From: Glandiceps talaboti
Taxonomy: Eukaryota; Hemichordata; Enteropneusta; Spengelidae
Length of the DNA stretch: 64,000 bases
Assembly (NCBI RefSeq): GCF_964340395.1
Contig: NC_135556.1
Span: 7,869,001-7,933,000, forward strand
Direction of reading: 5' to 3'
This document shows positions 40,901 to 47,527 of this stretch, one piece after another. The translations under genes and the position numbers were made by a program. Below the pieces are notes generated by a model that was given only the letters and a program-made list of their open reading frames with translations, was not told where the DNA came from and searched no databases. How positions within the stretch are numbered: the first letter of the stretch is position 1; each line of letters begins with the position of its first letter.

Positions 40901-41968
40901 AATCCCCTACATAAAATGGCACATACAATGAAGCATGGAGTTCCCCTTTTTTCTCGTTTTTGTTTCATTTTACAACAATTTTAACATTGTAGGTGAACAT
41001 GTTCATTTGAATAGCCTGCCCTCAAACTATTGTTTTCATATCCCTACTAGAACATACTTATATGGGTATTAATTTTTCTGGTCAGACCGATATTTCCGAA
41101 CACTAGTGATATCAACTATAAGGAATGTGCACAGTTTCCGTTCTTTTGACATACATTGTCCTTACCTTCACACCTCAAAAGGCAACTCACTCTGAGATTT
41201 CTACTTTCCTTTCATGAAATGGACCACTCTAATAATATTTTCTATATCACAACTACCTATCTTTGTCATGGTTTTTTTTGCTATGGCTTGTGAAATCTTG
41301 GTAAAATCGTTTAAAAGCAGAGTTTTCTTAGTTTCTCTGCACTGTCGTCCCATAATTCTGTTTGGGATCCCTGGTAAGATGACTGTAGAACTTACATAGA
41401 TATGCCAACTTATTGCCCCTTAAGAAAAAACGTCGTTCACAAAACAGCATTATTTTAAAGAAACTAGACTTGAACTTAGGTTGAATTTGAATGGCATTAC
41501 GGTGATATCATAAACTCCTAGTCAGAATCAACTGGCAGAAAAAACAGACTTTTTTCCCACAACGGGAGTGTCCAGCCTTCACTTTTGAATTGTTTTGTCC
41601 TTCATTTTATGAAAGCAAAACAAATTAGTGTCACCTTTTTTAACAAAATGGGCTCAAATTGTTCACACTTTTACTACTGTAATGGCCGTCCACTTTTTCA
41701 CATCAAACTACCATACTAGTAAATTAATGGCATCCTTGACTGTATAACATTGACCTCTCCACAAAAAGGTGTTGGGGTCAACAAAACATTTTCGTAACTT
41801 TCTCCCCAAGGAACTGATTTGTAATGTAAGAGAAAAGGAATACTGGTTCCATAGATTCCACACTAACAGATAAACTCGGAATTATTTTGAGGGAAAAAAG
41901 AAAAAGTGTGATTTGTACTCACTGAAGATAAGAAGACTTCTACGTGCAACTTCCGTAGCAGAAGGCAT
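6536..41968 (-). CDS. DLC1: DLC-type Rho GTPase-activating protein with SAM, RhoGAP and START domains (whole gene, 16 coding exons)
   Basis: The joined exons give 3669 nt, 1222 residues, with all phases compatible. SAM (about 15-85) has the family signature FPQYAQMFE, LFPIDI and DRDSIQSLFRRLNILNKCA. The Ser-rich linker (88-765) carries an acidic SDEDDQCALSNKWKFQR block, SLLKRLDSLKGRK with ISGP, SIYDNVP (429-435, a tensin SH2/PTB-type ligand in DLC1), a helix ISAEVERLLNGINENL (571-586) in the place of the talin-binding LD helix, RERRDSGVG and RWHSF. RhoGAP (about 769-930) has GIFRKPG with arginine finger R807, KQYFRELPEPLLT and NLAVCFAPSLF. START (about 985-1195) includes RYLIEPCGAGKS. Family knowledge: DLC proteins inactivate RhoA and Cdc42 at focal adhesions. 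It is somewhat longer than human DLC1 isoform 2 or STARD13 (about 1100 aa), mainly through the linker. An invertebrate usually has one such gene, so DLC1, STARD13 and STARD8 may all be co-orthologues. Confidence 0.93.
7077..7379 (-). CDS. DLC1: DLC-type gene coding exon 15: START domain core
   Basis: Bounded by a tttaacag acceptor after an A/T homopolymer and a gtacga donor. It encodes the most conserved START block: ETEVFQYVRNNMAPHPSRDY, RRWRTDLPRGACVL and RYLIEPCGAGKSRLTYICR. Both ends are phase 2, matching exons 14 and 16. This part forms much of the lipid-binding cavity in START proteins; the ligand is not predictable from sequence. Confidence 0.95.
7808..7971 (-). CDS. DLC1: DLC-type gene coding exon 14: START domain N-terminal part
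   Basis: Acceptor gaaaaacag, donor gtaggc. It encodes EARDKFKGWVSC, DLAYKKVGDGHPLRLWK and the following helix APPAELLHRVLRE. It starts in phase 0 and ends in phase 2. The LAYKKV and PLRLWK motifs match the vertebrate DLC START domain. Confidence 0.95.
8548..8697 (-). CDS. DLC1: DLC-type gene coding exon 13: RhoGAP-START junction
   Basis: Exactly 50 codons, phase 0 at both ends, from acceptor tttgacag to donor gtaaga. It runs from IPEDTMMKCHFSYMEL through an acidic Asn/Asp stretch (GSNNNDDETDGY) to HLEGCIQGILK. The intron just below it contains an approximately 73-bp tandem duplication (about 8403-8516, core gggaagaagtcttgacaaca). Confidence 0.92.
9087..9278 (-). CDS. DLC1: DLC-type gene coding exon 12: C-terminal RhoGAP
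   Basis: 64 codons, phase 0 to phase 0, acceptor ctgttacag and donor gtgagt. It encodes MTAHNLAVCFAPSLFHM, the conserved RhoGAP helix that contacts the GTPase, then an Arg-rich insert (PQRRRRAQLGKPDQKE) and the final helix ECLALMIRDVKKLFV. The basic insert is a plausible regulatory or membrane-contact segment; that is inference. Confidence 0.95.
10103..10233 (-). CDS. DLC1: DLC-type gene coding exon 11: RhoGAP domain
   Basis: Acceptor tgtcaacag, donor gtaaga. It encodes SMPKDMRLQAFQSTIMLMPD then ENREVLQSLLLFLSDIAQHS, colinear with the vertebrate DLC sequence. It enters in phase 1 and leaves in phase 0. Confidence 0.95.
11210..11335 (-). CDS. DLC1: DLC-type gene coding exon 10: RhoGAP domain
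   Basis: Acceptor ttcttatag, donor gtgagt. It encodes DHSDYEGMMAYDVADMLKQY and FRELPEPLLTTKLSETFLSI. KxYxRELPEPLL is the second hallmark block of RhoGAP domains and helps stabilise the Gln-bearing switch of the GTPase. Confidence 0.96.
11852..12084 (-). CDS. DLC1: DLC-type gene coding exon 9: start of RhoGAP with the arginine finger
   Basis: Acceptor acaattacag, donor gtagga. It encodes VMPRFMRRIKTPDYKEKCVF, GVPLSVTLQRTGQPLP and AVGIFRKPGVRTRIQQLKK. The Arg in GIFRKPG (about residue 807) is the catalytic arginine finger of RhoGAPs and is intact, so GAP activity is expected. The phase (2 in, 1 out) fits its neighbours. The intron below carries a (CA)n tract. Confidence 0.96.
13275..13400 (-). 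CDS. DLC1: DLC-type gene coding exon 8: linker just before RhoGAP
   Basis: Acceptor ttctgctacag, donor gtaagc. It encodes LSAGQIMVLRKLSLLKLTAM then MERYSVSNRSWSGWIK, equivalent to the QKYSLLKLTALLEKY helix of vertebrate DLC proteins that packs before the GAP domain. The reading frame was fixed by phase with exons 7 and 9. Confidence 0.93.
14754..14813 (-). CDS. DLC1: DLC-type gene coding exon 7: RWHSF motif (60 bp)
   Basis: A small exon between acceptor atttttacag and donor gtaagg. It encodes RRPRIRWHSFSKSHRPSLNS. The RWHSF...HRPSL block is nearly identical in DLC1, where the Ser is a basophilic kinase site; conservation suggests the same regulation here. It is too short to stand out as an open frame and was found by splice sites and phase. 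Confidence 0.93.
15380..15567. repeat. Tandem duplication, 2 x about 94 bp
   Basis: Two adjacent copies begin cagact(c/t)gaattttaaatt and contain ccattgaattagatttgaac. They differ at roughly one base in ten. The duplication lies inside the intron between coding exons 6 and 7. Confidence 0.85.
16211..16248. repeat. (TTG)n microsatellite
   Basis: About twelve TTG/GTT units in an intron. It creates a poly-Cys or poly-Val reading frame with no gene support. Confidence 0.95.
16517..16592. repeat. (ACTAC/ACTGC)n pentanucleotide repeat
   Basis: Repeated ctaca and ctgca pentamers run for about 75 bp within the exon 6-7 intron. Confidence 0.85.
16740..17150. repeat. Diverged roughly 130-bp tandem units with an embedded (GT)n
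   Basis: The phrase aaattttgctatgc recurs about every 120-140 bp, each time followed by a cagttagt(t/a) phrase. A perfect GT run (about 16899-16935) sits in the middle. Intronic. Confidence 0.6.
17312..17561 (-). CDS. DLC1: DLC-type gene coding exon 6: linker with RERRDSGVG
   Basis: Acceptor gtactgtag, donor gtaagt. It encodes GQEDDAFLASSPIPSPTPDT, a Pro/Thr-rich stretch, then STEDLQGVMEVRERRDSGVG and SSLSRSGR. RERRDSGVG is diagnostic for the DLC family. The true frame is set by phase 1 in and phase 2 out; another frame open across the exon is a shadow. Confidence 0.92.
18326..19874 (-). CDS. DLC1: DLC-type gene coding exon 5: large Ser-rich adhesion-targeting linker
   Basis: A single 1549-bp exon (residues 88-604), acceptor ctattgctag, donor gtaaat. 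It opens GDDSDEDDQCALSNKWKFQR and RSSRRWSRRL, the acidic then basic block that follows SAM in DLC proteins. It continues with SLLKRLDSLKGRK near an ISGP, NTRTGSFNFGR, KRRSSN, TSIYDNVP and a late amphipathic helix VERLLNGINENL. The family uses this region to bind tensin, talin and FAK. Ser is abundant and basic Ser/Thr kinase sites (RRKSE, RRVKSE) are frequent, so phosphoregulation is likely. It is longer than the vertebrate counterpart and largely disordered by composition. Confidence 0.95.
19875..20870. other. Intron 4 of the DLC-type gene
   Basis: Contains a (CAGA)n microsatellite at 20713-20738, a C-rich run near 20406-20420 and a GGGTGGGG run at 20825-20842. No further exon is seen. Confidence 0.6.
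20871..20931 (-). CDS. DLC1: DLC-type gene coding exon 4: end of SAM
   Basis: Acceptor cacccacag, donor gtaagt. It encodes RLNILNKCASFKIEKTTKQT, the last SAM helix; LNILNKCA aligns with LNTLNKCA of DLC1/STARD13. It ends in phase 0 and joins exon 5. Confidence 0.94.
20932..23118. other. Intron 3 of the DLC-type gene
   Basis: A 2.2-kb intron with a poly-C run at 21300-21310 and, at its 5' end, the diverged minisatellite listed separately. No additional coding signal was found. Confidence 0.6.
22588..23010. repeat. Diverged minisatellite, unit about 30 bp
   Basis: Roughly a dozen imperfect copies of gaattttcctgatgcctagg and variants (agacttt, tggtgcc). Divergence between copies is high, suggesting an old array. 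Intronic. Confidence 0.75.
23119..23200 (-). CDS. DLC1: DLC-type gene coding exon 3: middle of SAM
   Basis: Acceptor gtttctttcag, donor gtaagt. It encodes DCLFPIDIQSVVKDHDFLDR then DSIQSLFR, matching FPIDI...KREHDFLDRDAIEAL of vertebrate DLC SAM domains. It was found by splice sites and phase because it is only 82 bp. Confidence 0.95.
23214..23390. repeat. Tandem repeat, about 2.5 copies of a roughly 69-bp unit
   Basis: tctacattgttaaatctatg, tgtggacgatatattgttga and acgaccaaagactacacaaa are repeated almost perfectly immediately upstream of coding exon 3 in transcript order. The near identity implies a recent duplication. Confidence 0.9.
24518..24589 (-). CDS. DLC1: DLC-type gene coding exon 2: start of SAM
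   Basis: Acceptor tttatttcag, donor gtgagt. It encodes IEAAEACEWLKAAGFPQYAQ plus MFE. This is the diagnostic N-terminal SAM helix of the DLC family (IEAKEACDWLRATGFPQYAQ in vertebrates). It begins with two bases of a split codon, so the first exon must end in phase 1. Confidence 0.95.
25218..25256. repeat. G-rich (GGGGGT)n tract
   Basis: Several runs of five or more G separated by single T, a potential G-quadruplex on the plus strand (the non-template relative to nothing annotated; intronic on the minus-strand gene). Confidence 0.8.
30959..31130. repeat. 62-bp minisatellite, about 2.7 copies
   Basis: Units start gctcctgta and contain tggctggctggttggggg then cattacgtca. Copies are more than 90 percent alike. 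Open frames across the array are by-products. Confidence 0.9.
31474..31524. repeat. (CAA)n microsatellite
   Basis: About 16 CAA units with one interruption (cctc). Intronic. Confidence 0.95.
34038..34208. repeat. Tandem duplication of about 90 bp
   Basis: Two copies share gtgtggatg(t/c)caac and gattcgatgaagaatag, the second slightly shorter. Intronic. Confidence 0.8.
36882..37340. repeat. 47-bp minisatellite, about 10 copies
   Basis: The unit reads approximately tatgtcaagtcagatagcca, agtctctgggctatactgtc, aagccag. Copies are highly alike, so it probably varies in length between individuals. Related single copies of the gccaagtctctgggcta core occur near 38430 and 51172. Confidence 0.95.
39367..39397. 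repeat. (GTT)n microsatellite
   Basis: About ten GTT units in intron 1. Confidence 0.95.
41923..41968 (-). CDS. DLC1: Predicted first coding exon of the DLC-type gene
   Basis: An ATG in a favourable context (GCCATGC, G at -3) opens a frame MPSATEVARRSLLIF that ends with one base before a strong gtgagt donor. That base plus AA from exon 2 gives Lys, continuing directly into the SAM sequence IEAAEAC. Phase, donor quality, start context and the upstream TATA box all agree, and using it makes the whole CDS divisible by three. The 15 residues themselves have no recognised homology, so another first exon elsewhere remains possible. A longer open frame over the same bases in another phase cannot join exon 2 in frame. 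Confidence 0.55.
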
Positions 41969-42345
41969 GGCTGTCTACACTTTGGAAGGTCAACAGACAA
42001 GTACAGGACACAAACTTTCACTGACTCTCTTAATCCTAGGTCCAAGTAGACACTGGTGATAACTTTTATGATCAGCGGTGCAATATAAGATTCCGGGTAC
42101 AGAATTGATGTTGATGACGTATCAGAAGTTATGGGTATACATGGGAACACTTGGCTACCCAACTTTAGTCACGTCCACTCTACAAGAGAGTCACTCTTCT
42201 TGAACGACCCCCACACGCCCACAAACAAACCAAATAGGAAACATACAAACAGACATTTCCCTTGAATGCTTTGCTTGGCGCCACAACTTAATATGAGCCA
42301 GACACATAACAGAGTCTATCAAACAAAGCAGAACGGGGCAAGTAT
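41969..42345 (-). other. Predicted 5' UTR of the DLC-type gene
   Basis: The stretch from the inferred start site to the ATG. It holds at least two short upstream ORFs: ATGTATACCCAT ending TGA near 42139, and an ATG near 42255 whose frame closes after about 20 codons. Upstream ORFs would lower translation of the main frame. The start site itself is inferred from the TATA position. Confidence 0.35.
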
Positions 42346-42369
42346 TTTGTGGTTCTCCCTATCTCTACT

Positions 42370-42376
42370 CTATATA
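42370..42376 (-). promoter_or_regulatory. Candidate TATA box (TATATAG) and upstream GC/CACCC box
   Basis: On the minus strand the order is GGTGGGCGTGTC (about 42415-42426, a KLF/Sp-type box), then about 40 bp later CCTATATAGAG. It would place initiation near 42340, about 370 nt before the predicted ATG. Prediction only. Confidence 0.4.
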
Positions 42377-43537
42377 GGGTAATGGGGACGGCCTGTCCTC
42401 CCATTAGCTGCTTAAGACACGCCCACCTTGAAAGCCTGGTACTATACATGTGGTAAAACCGCAATGAAAGCTGGTGTACATTATTAGAAAGTAGTAGTTA
42501 TTCCACTCCACTTCCTCCGCTGACAACTTAGCTCCGAATCTTTTATCCACCTATGACCGGTATCTTTTTTTCAAGTGCACTCAACTGGACAAAGATTTAA
42601 CTAAGAACGGCAACATGACAGTCGGTGTCTCTTTTCATTTCAAAAGAACTGTCTTTTTACCTTCCACAGGTAGAATACAAATTCCTGTCAATTGTCTGAA
42701 ATGTGGAACAAGTTTTCTAGGGTAGATTAAAACGTTAGCATTATACCTATCGCTTATATATTAGGTTGTTCTCAAAATGACAGCCCAAGTAAAGTCAATG
42801 TAATCTTGGACACAAATCTCTTACAGAAATGACCAAAGCCATAGATGTCACCATCCTAATTAAAAATGCACTTAAACGGGGAAAAAAATGTGTTTCTGAT
42901 AACACATGCCTCTGAAAATAGGGTAGGTCGGTCGAGATTTCATTTTATTTTATCTTTTTAGTTGTTTTTATTTTTGAAAAATATTGCTTCGACTCAAAAC
43001 TGAACAAAATGTCGGTCACAAAACTCCTGTGATAATTTGATGAAATAAATACACAGACATCACTGGGGAAAGAAATATAGTGAGATTTATCACAACAACA
43101 GACATGCTTCGTCTAATCTGTATGATTATATCGTCAAAACTTTGAGGGGCTCCAAGAAATGTGTATGTACATGATTATTCTTTCCGGTACCTCTCCATCT
43201 CTTCCAGGTACAAGATACTGATCAAAATTGAAATGTTCCCTGCCTTGGAGGAGCCATTGAAACCAAATGATGCACACAACTCAAGAGTTGACTAACTGAA
43301 AGGAATACGTTATTGTTGTTGTTCTACTCGAACAAATGATAAAATATCATAGTTCTAGTGTTTCAATATCATTTACAGTTCACAGTTTGATTGGTGATGA
43401 GGAAAGAGTGGTTTTATACAAGGACTGATGGTGGTTTAAACACAGGGATGTTAGGTTGGAAGGAAGAGAATGTGGTTGTACCACAGAGGGTGGGTAATCT
43501 TACAGGTATAACAACATTATTAGACAAGACAACAGAG

Positions 43538-43830
43538 GGGTCATATCAGGACAGGTGGTGGTTTTCCACTTATAGAGAATGCTGGTTGTCATGGTAACAG
43601 AAGGGTCATTTCAGGACAGGTGGTGGTTTTCCAGGTAAAAGAAAACTGGTTGTCAAAGAGCACACACAGGGGGCATCATATCAGGACAGGTGGTGGTTTT
43701 ACAGGTAAAAGAATGTTGGTTGTCAAGAGACGGAGGAGTCATACCAGGACAGGTAGTGGTTTTTCAGGTAAAAGAACACTGGGTGTCATGGTAACAAAGG
43801 GGTCATATCAGGACAAGTAGTGGTTTTGTC
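43538..43830. repeat. Minisatellite, unit about 64 bp, about 4.5 copies
   Basis: Units start ggtcatatcaggacaggtgg and contain a ttccaggtaaaagaa phrase and a tcatggtaacaaagg phrase; spacing is 63-70 bp. A more diverged copy may precede it at 43405-43530. Confidence 0.85.
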
Positions 43831-43965
43831 AAGTACAAGGCCATCATGACCTTGAGTCACACCACTTAAAGTTTTATGTCAACTTTGGGTATCCACTCCC
43901 CAACTGAGTCATATGACAATATGTAAATTTGGAAACTCAGAGAACTGCCACAACACATTACAGCT

Positions 43966-44240
43966 GGCTGTACTCTAGCCCATTATTTCGACTTTTTTGG
44001 TGTATAGTTGCTACTATTCTGGCCCACCGTCTCAATTTTTTGGTATATAGTCGCTACTATTCTGGCCCCACTGTCTCAACATTTAGGTATATAGTCATTA
44101 CTATTCTGGCCCACTGTCTCGACATTTTGGTATATAGTCACTACTATTCTGGCCTACCGTCTCGACTTTTTGGTGTATAGTCGCTACTATTCTGGCCCAC
44201 AATCTCGACATTTTGGTATATAGTTGCTATTACGCTGGCC
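43966..44240. repeat. 43-bp minisatellite, about 6 copies
   Basis: Units read approximately tactattctggcccaccgtc, tcgacattttggtatatagt, cgc. Degenerate copies and a 26-bp duplication (attccaatgctagtctacta) continue to about 44460. Confidence 0.9.
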
Positions 44241-44763
44241 TTCTGTCATTATTACATTTTGCTCTGTTGTCTCTATACTTTGGTCTGCCATCTCTTTACT
44301 ATAGTCCACTACTTCACATTCTGACCCACTGTATCTACTCAGGCCCATCCTTTCTATACTCTGGCCTATCAAAAACATTCTGATCTACCATCTCTATACA
44401 ATATATTCCAATGCTAGTCTACTACTGTCTATTCCAATGCTAGTCTACTACTGTCTATGCTTAGCCAAGTGATTTGTCCTGTGTCACTTTCACAAACTAT
44501 TACATGTAAAATGGTGACAGTCTGTGACAGTGACCACAAGTCCTATATAGACAATCTATACTCTGGCGTATCAACTTCTTCCTTCTCTGTCCCCTGGCCA
44601 ACTGTCTGTATGTGAACAACAGTGTGATGTGTTTTTTATACCCTACAAGACAACCAACTGAGTGCATTCATAAACATTTCAATCATCACCGTCATCTAAA
44701 TGATATGTATATCTCCGGTTAAAAGGGAATTGAAGTTTCTACCGAAACTAATTTCTGTGAAGA

Positions 44764-44899
44764 GAAAATACTCACCTTTATTATACTACTATTGGGTTAC
44801 CCTTTTGCTTTTAGCCTAACTTCGCAAAATAAAGTCGTGACCCCTGACCCACCTGTGGCTATCCCATGATGCCCCTTTTCCCGCCAGTACTAAATTTTG
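44764..44899. repeat. DIRS left inverted terminal repeat
   Basis: Runs from gaaaatactcacctttatta to ccgccagtactaaattttg. It is an almost exact inverted copy of 50070-50205. The outer 37 bp (44727-44763) are specific to this end. Confidence 0.93.
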
Positions 44900-44970
44900 T
44901 CATATTAACAGACAAAAATACGGAAAAGTACACAAAACAGGAACTGTGGGGTGGTGGGAGGGATTCACAT

Positions 44971-45067
44971 AAAGGTGAGTATTTTCTCTTCACAGAAATT
45001 AGTTTCGGTAGAAACTTCAATTCTGTTCATCGAAAATACTCACCTTTATTATACTACTATTGGGTTA
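44971..45067. repeat. DIRS internal complementary region
   Basis: 44971-45023 is the reverse complement of the left extremity (44727-44779) and 45024-45067 is the reverse complement of the right extremity (about 50170-50213). The junction cttcaattc/tgttcatcg therefore records how the two ends are joined in the circular intermediate of the DIRS replication model. Confidence 0.92.
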
Positions 45068-45111
45068 GAATTTGTCAGCCAATTAGGAGGGGGGAGTTCC
45101 TGACATCCCAA

Positions 45112-46190
45112 TTATACCATGTGCTGACTGACACAGACTGGACCCAGAGACTGCAATTCAGATGCATCCTGGGCCATATCTCTAAGATAGTAGCTTATAA
45201 AAGAATTAGGAGAACACCAGGTAGCAGCTTTGATCACTTCTGCTACTGGAATTCCTGCATGTACTGCCCAAGAAGTTGAGATGGCTCTAACTTCATGGGC
45301 TGTGACCCGGGATAACCTTAAACTATCATCAGATGCTTCCTGGTATGCCCATCTGACTGTCTGAATAATTCACTTAGAAATTATGGCTGCCGAACAATCG
45401 CTCTTGTTGTCGGAGTCATAAGGGATGAAGAGACGTGATCTCTCTCCTCTGAGTGAGTTTGTACGATGCAAATACCAACGTATGGCTCGAACCGGACAAA
45501 GTAATCTCTCTTGTTTGTCAGAACCTACCAAATTAGAGAGAGGAAGAAGGGTAATGGGGGAAGAAAAAGACCCCAGTACCTGGTTCTTTGCTAAGAAAGA
45601 TGGGTGAGGCCTGAGAATTACTTGTGATTCAGACCAGGTAATTCTCCCCTTGCTCACATCTAAAGCATGGATCTCACTGCGTCTTCTGCCAGACGCTAAG
45701 GCCAAGAGGAAGACTGTTTTGAGTGTCATTGCTCTCAATGAAACTGATTGCATAGGTTCAAAGGGAGCTTTCTCCAGTACCCTCAGGACTAATGCCAGAT
45801 TCCACTGAGGGACCGAAATAGGTTTAGGAGGACACTTGATATGGAAATGCCTAATCATGCTAGACAAAACTTTATCTTGACCAAAGTCTTTGCCTCCTGT
45901 ACTCTTAATGGTAGATGCAATTGCTGCGCGGTATACCATTATAGTTTTTACAGCAAATTTCTTAACATTAAAGAGAGCTAACAAGAAGTCTGCAAAGTCT
46001 CTGGTAGTGATATGGATTGGATCAATCTGCCTTCGCTGACACCAATCACAAAATCGTTCCCATTTGCTATTGTAAGTGCTGAGAGTACTTGCCCGCTGCG
46101 GTCTTGCGATAACCGCGGCAGAGTCAGTAGAAAATCCTTTCTGAACGAGGGATTTCTCGATAGTTTGAATGCGTGAAGACGAAAACTCTC
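45112..46190 (-). pseudogene. DIRS tyrosine recombinase, interrupted by one in-frame stop
   Basis: The N-terminal SAM-like/core-binding part reads ARPQRASTLSTYNSKWERFC. The catalytic Arg block is ASGRRRSEIHALD, followed after about 150 residues by TAHEVRAISTSWAVHAGIPV (HxxR), AATWC and FISYYLRDMA with the nucleophile Tyr. A TGA at 45370-45372 splits the Arg block from the HxxR/Tyr block. The frame is otherwise continuous to the TAA at 45112-45114, so one substitution probably inactivated it. The family reaction is DNA strand exchange through a 3'-phosphotyrosine to insert a circular DNA intermediate. Confidence 0.88.
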
Positions 46191-46199
46191 TAGGCTGGG

Positions 46200-47527
46200 G
46201 TGAACAATGCTCCGACCCCGAGAGAGAAGGTCTGTCCTCTGTGGAAGCCGAATTGGGCAATCTACTAAAAGAGACAGAAGCCAAGGGAACCAAGACCGAT
46301 TTGGCCATAGCGGTGCTATCAGAATAAGGACTACATCCTCCTCCTGTACCTTGCGAAGGACCAGAGGAAGAATCACTATTGGAGGGTAAGCATACGCTAA
46401 TATTCCCTCCCATGAGATTGACAGCGCATCCATCGCTAATGCCCTTGTGTCCGGAGTTGGAGCTACGAACATTGGCAGTTTTGCGTTGTGGTAAGTTGCA
46501 AAGAGATCCAGCAGGGGGGTTCCCCAGTGAGCGAAGACCTGATTTGCTACCTCCTGGGGGAGATGTCGTGCTCTTAGGGTTATGTCCCTCTCTTTGCACC
46601 AAAACATCATGTCCCAGAGCAGATAACAGAGGTCTGGTGACTTTGTGCCCCCCATTTGTTTACATATGCTACCACTGTCGTATTGTCGGAGTGGAGCAGT
46701 ACGTGGCGAGTCGACACCAGAGTCTCGAATTGCACTAGGGCTAGAAAGACTGCCTTGAGTTCTAACCAGTTGATGTGTCTCTGACTTGTTACTCCCCCCC
46801 ACTGACCTGAGGCCACCTGGGAGTCGCAGTGGGCTCCCCATCCCTCTTTCGAAGCATCGGTGAAAAGGGACAGGTTCGCTTTTTGATACGCTAGGGACCT
46901 CCCTTCTAGCAAAATGTTCTCGTCCACCCACCAAAGCAGGTGCAAGCGGAGAGACGGACGAATAGGAATCTTGAAAGAGAGGGGGTGTAATGATGGGCGC
47001 CAGAATCGTGAATCGGTACATGAAAATATGCGTCCTTTAGATCGATTGACGCCATCCATTCCCCTGGCTGAACAGCGGCGAGAATGGATCGCGTGGTCTC
47101 CATCTTGAACTTGGACACGGTCATGAATTGGTTCAGTGCTGTTAGGTTCAGAATTGGGCGCCACCCCCCCGATTTTTTTGGCACCAAAAACAGGTGGTTG
47201 TAAAACCCTGGACCTGCATTGGTAGCGTTCACCTGTCTGACTACCCCTTTTTTGAATTGCTTCTAACAGAGCTTCTCTTTTTTGCTTGTTGCCTGGAAGC
47301 ACTGTGACAAAGGGAGACATTGTAAGTGGTGGGTGACGTTCGAACTCTAGGCGATAACCCTCTCTTACTATTGAAAGAACCAAGGAATCGTCGGTAATCA
47401 GCTGCCACTCTTTGGTGAATGACAGGAGCCTTCCCCCTACTGGCCCTACGCTTGATTGAGAGGGTGTAGTAGGGGCGGCAAAGAAGACGGGAGCACCGTC
47501 AGGAATGTTGCGCGAAACCACTTGCAC
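46200..47527 (-). pseudogene. DIRS reverse transcriptase/RNase H/DAM-like region, broken
   Basis: The segment starts in a frame overlapping the gag end (VVSRNIPDGAP). It shifts near 47240 to KSGGWRPILNLTALNQF and ASIDLKDAYFHVPI (RT motif A with its Asp near 47043). Fewer than 50 bases later it is already in the RNase H approach RPSLRLHLLWWVDE, so the part with the Y-x-D-D motif is missing. RNase H is recognisable by LFTDASKEGWGAH, HINWLELKAVFLAL and LLHSDNTTVVAYV. Another shift near 46660 leads to LLDLFATYHNAKLPMFV, the conserved segment before the recombinase. With the RT core deleted and several frameshifts it cannot encode a polymerase. Confidence 0.88.

Larger units (their letters stand above)
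24590..41922. other. Intron 1 of the DLC-type gene (17.3 kb)
   Basis: Long and AT-rich. It contains the repeats listed within it, scattered poly-A/T/G/C runs and no exon I can support. Alternative first exons are common in this gene family and could lie here, but none with an ATG-initiated frame ending in phase 1 was found. Confidence 0.6.

Noticed and set aside
41863-42162. 99-residue minus frame overlapping the predicted first exon
   Set aside because: It begins without an ATG, runs through the gtgagt donor and is in a phase that cannot join the SAM exon.
46379-46738. Plus-strand frames across the DIRS element (also near 47.6, 48.7 and 49.3 kb)
   Set aside because: Antisense shadows of the gag/pol/recombinase coding strand.
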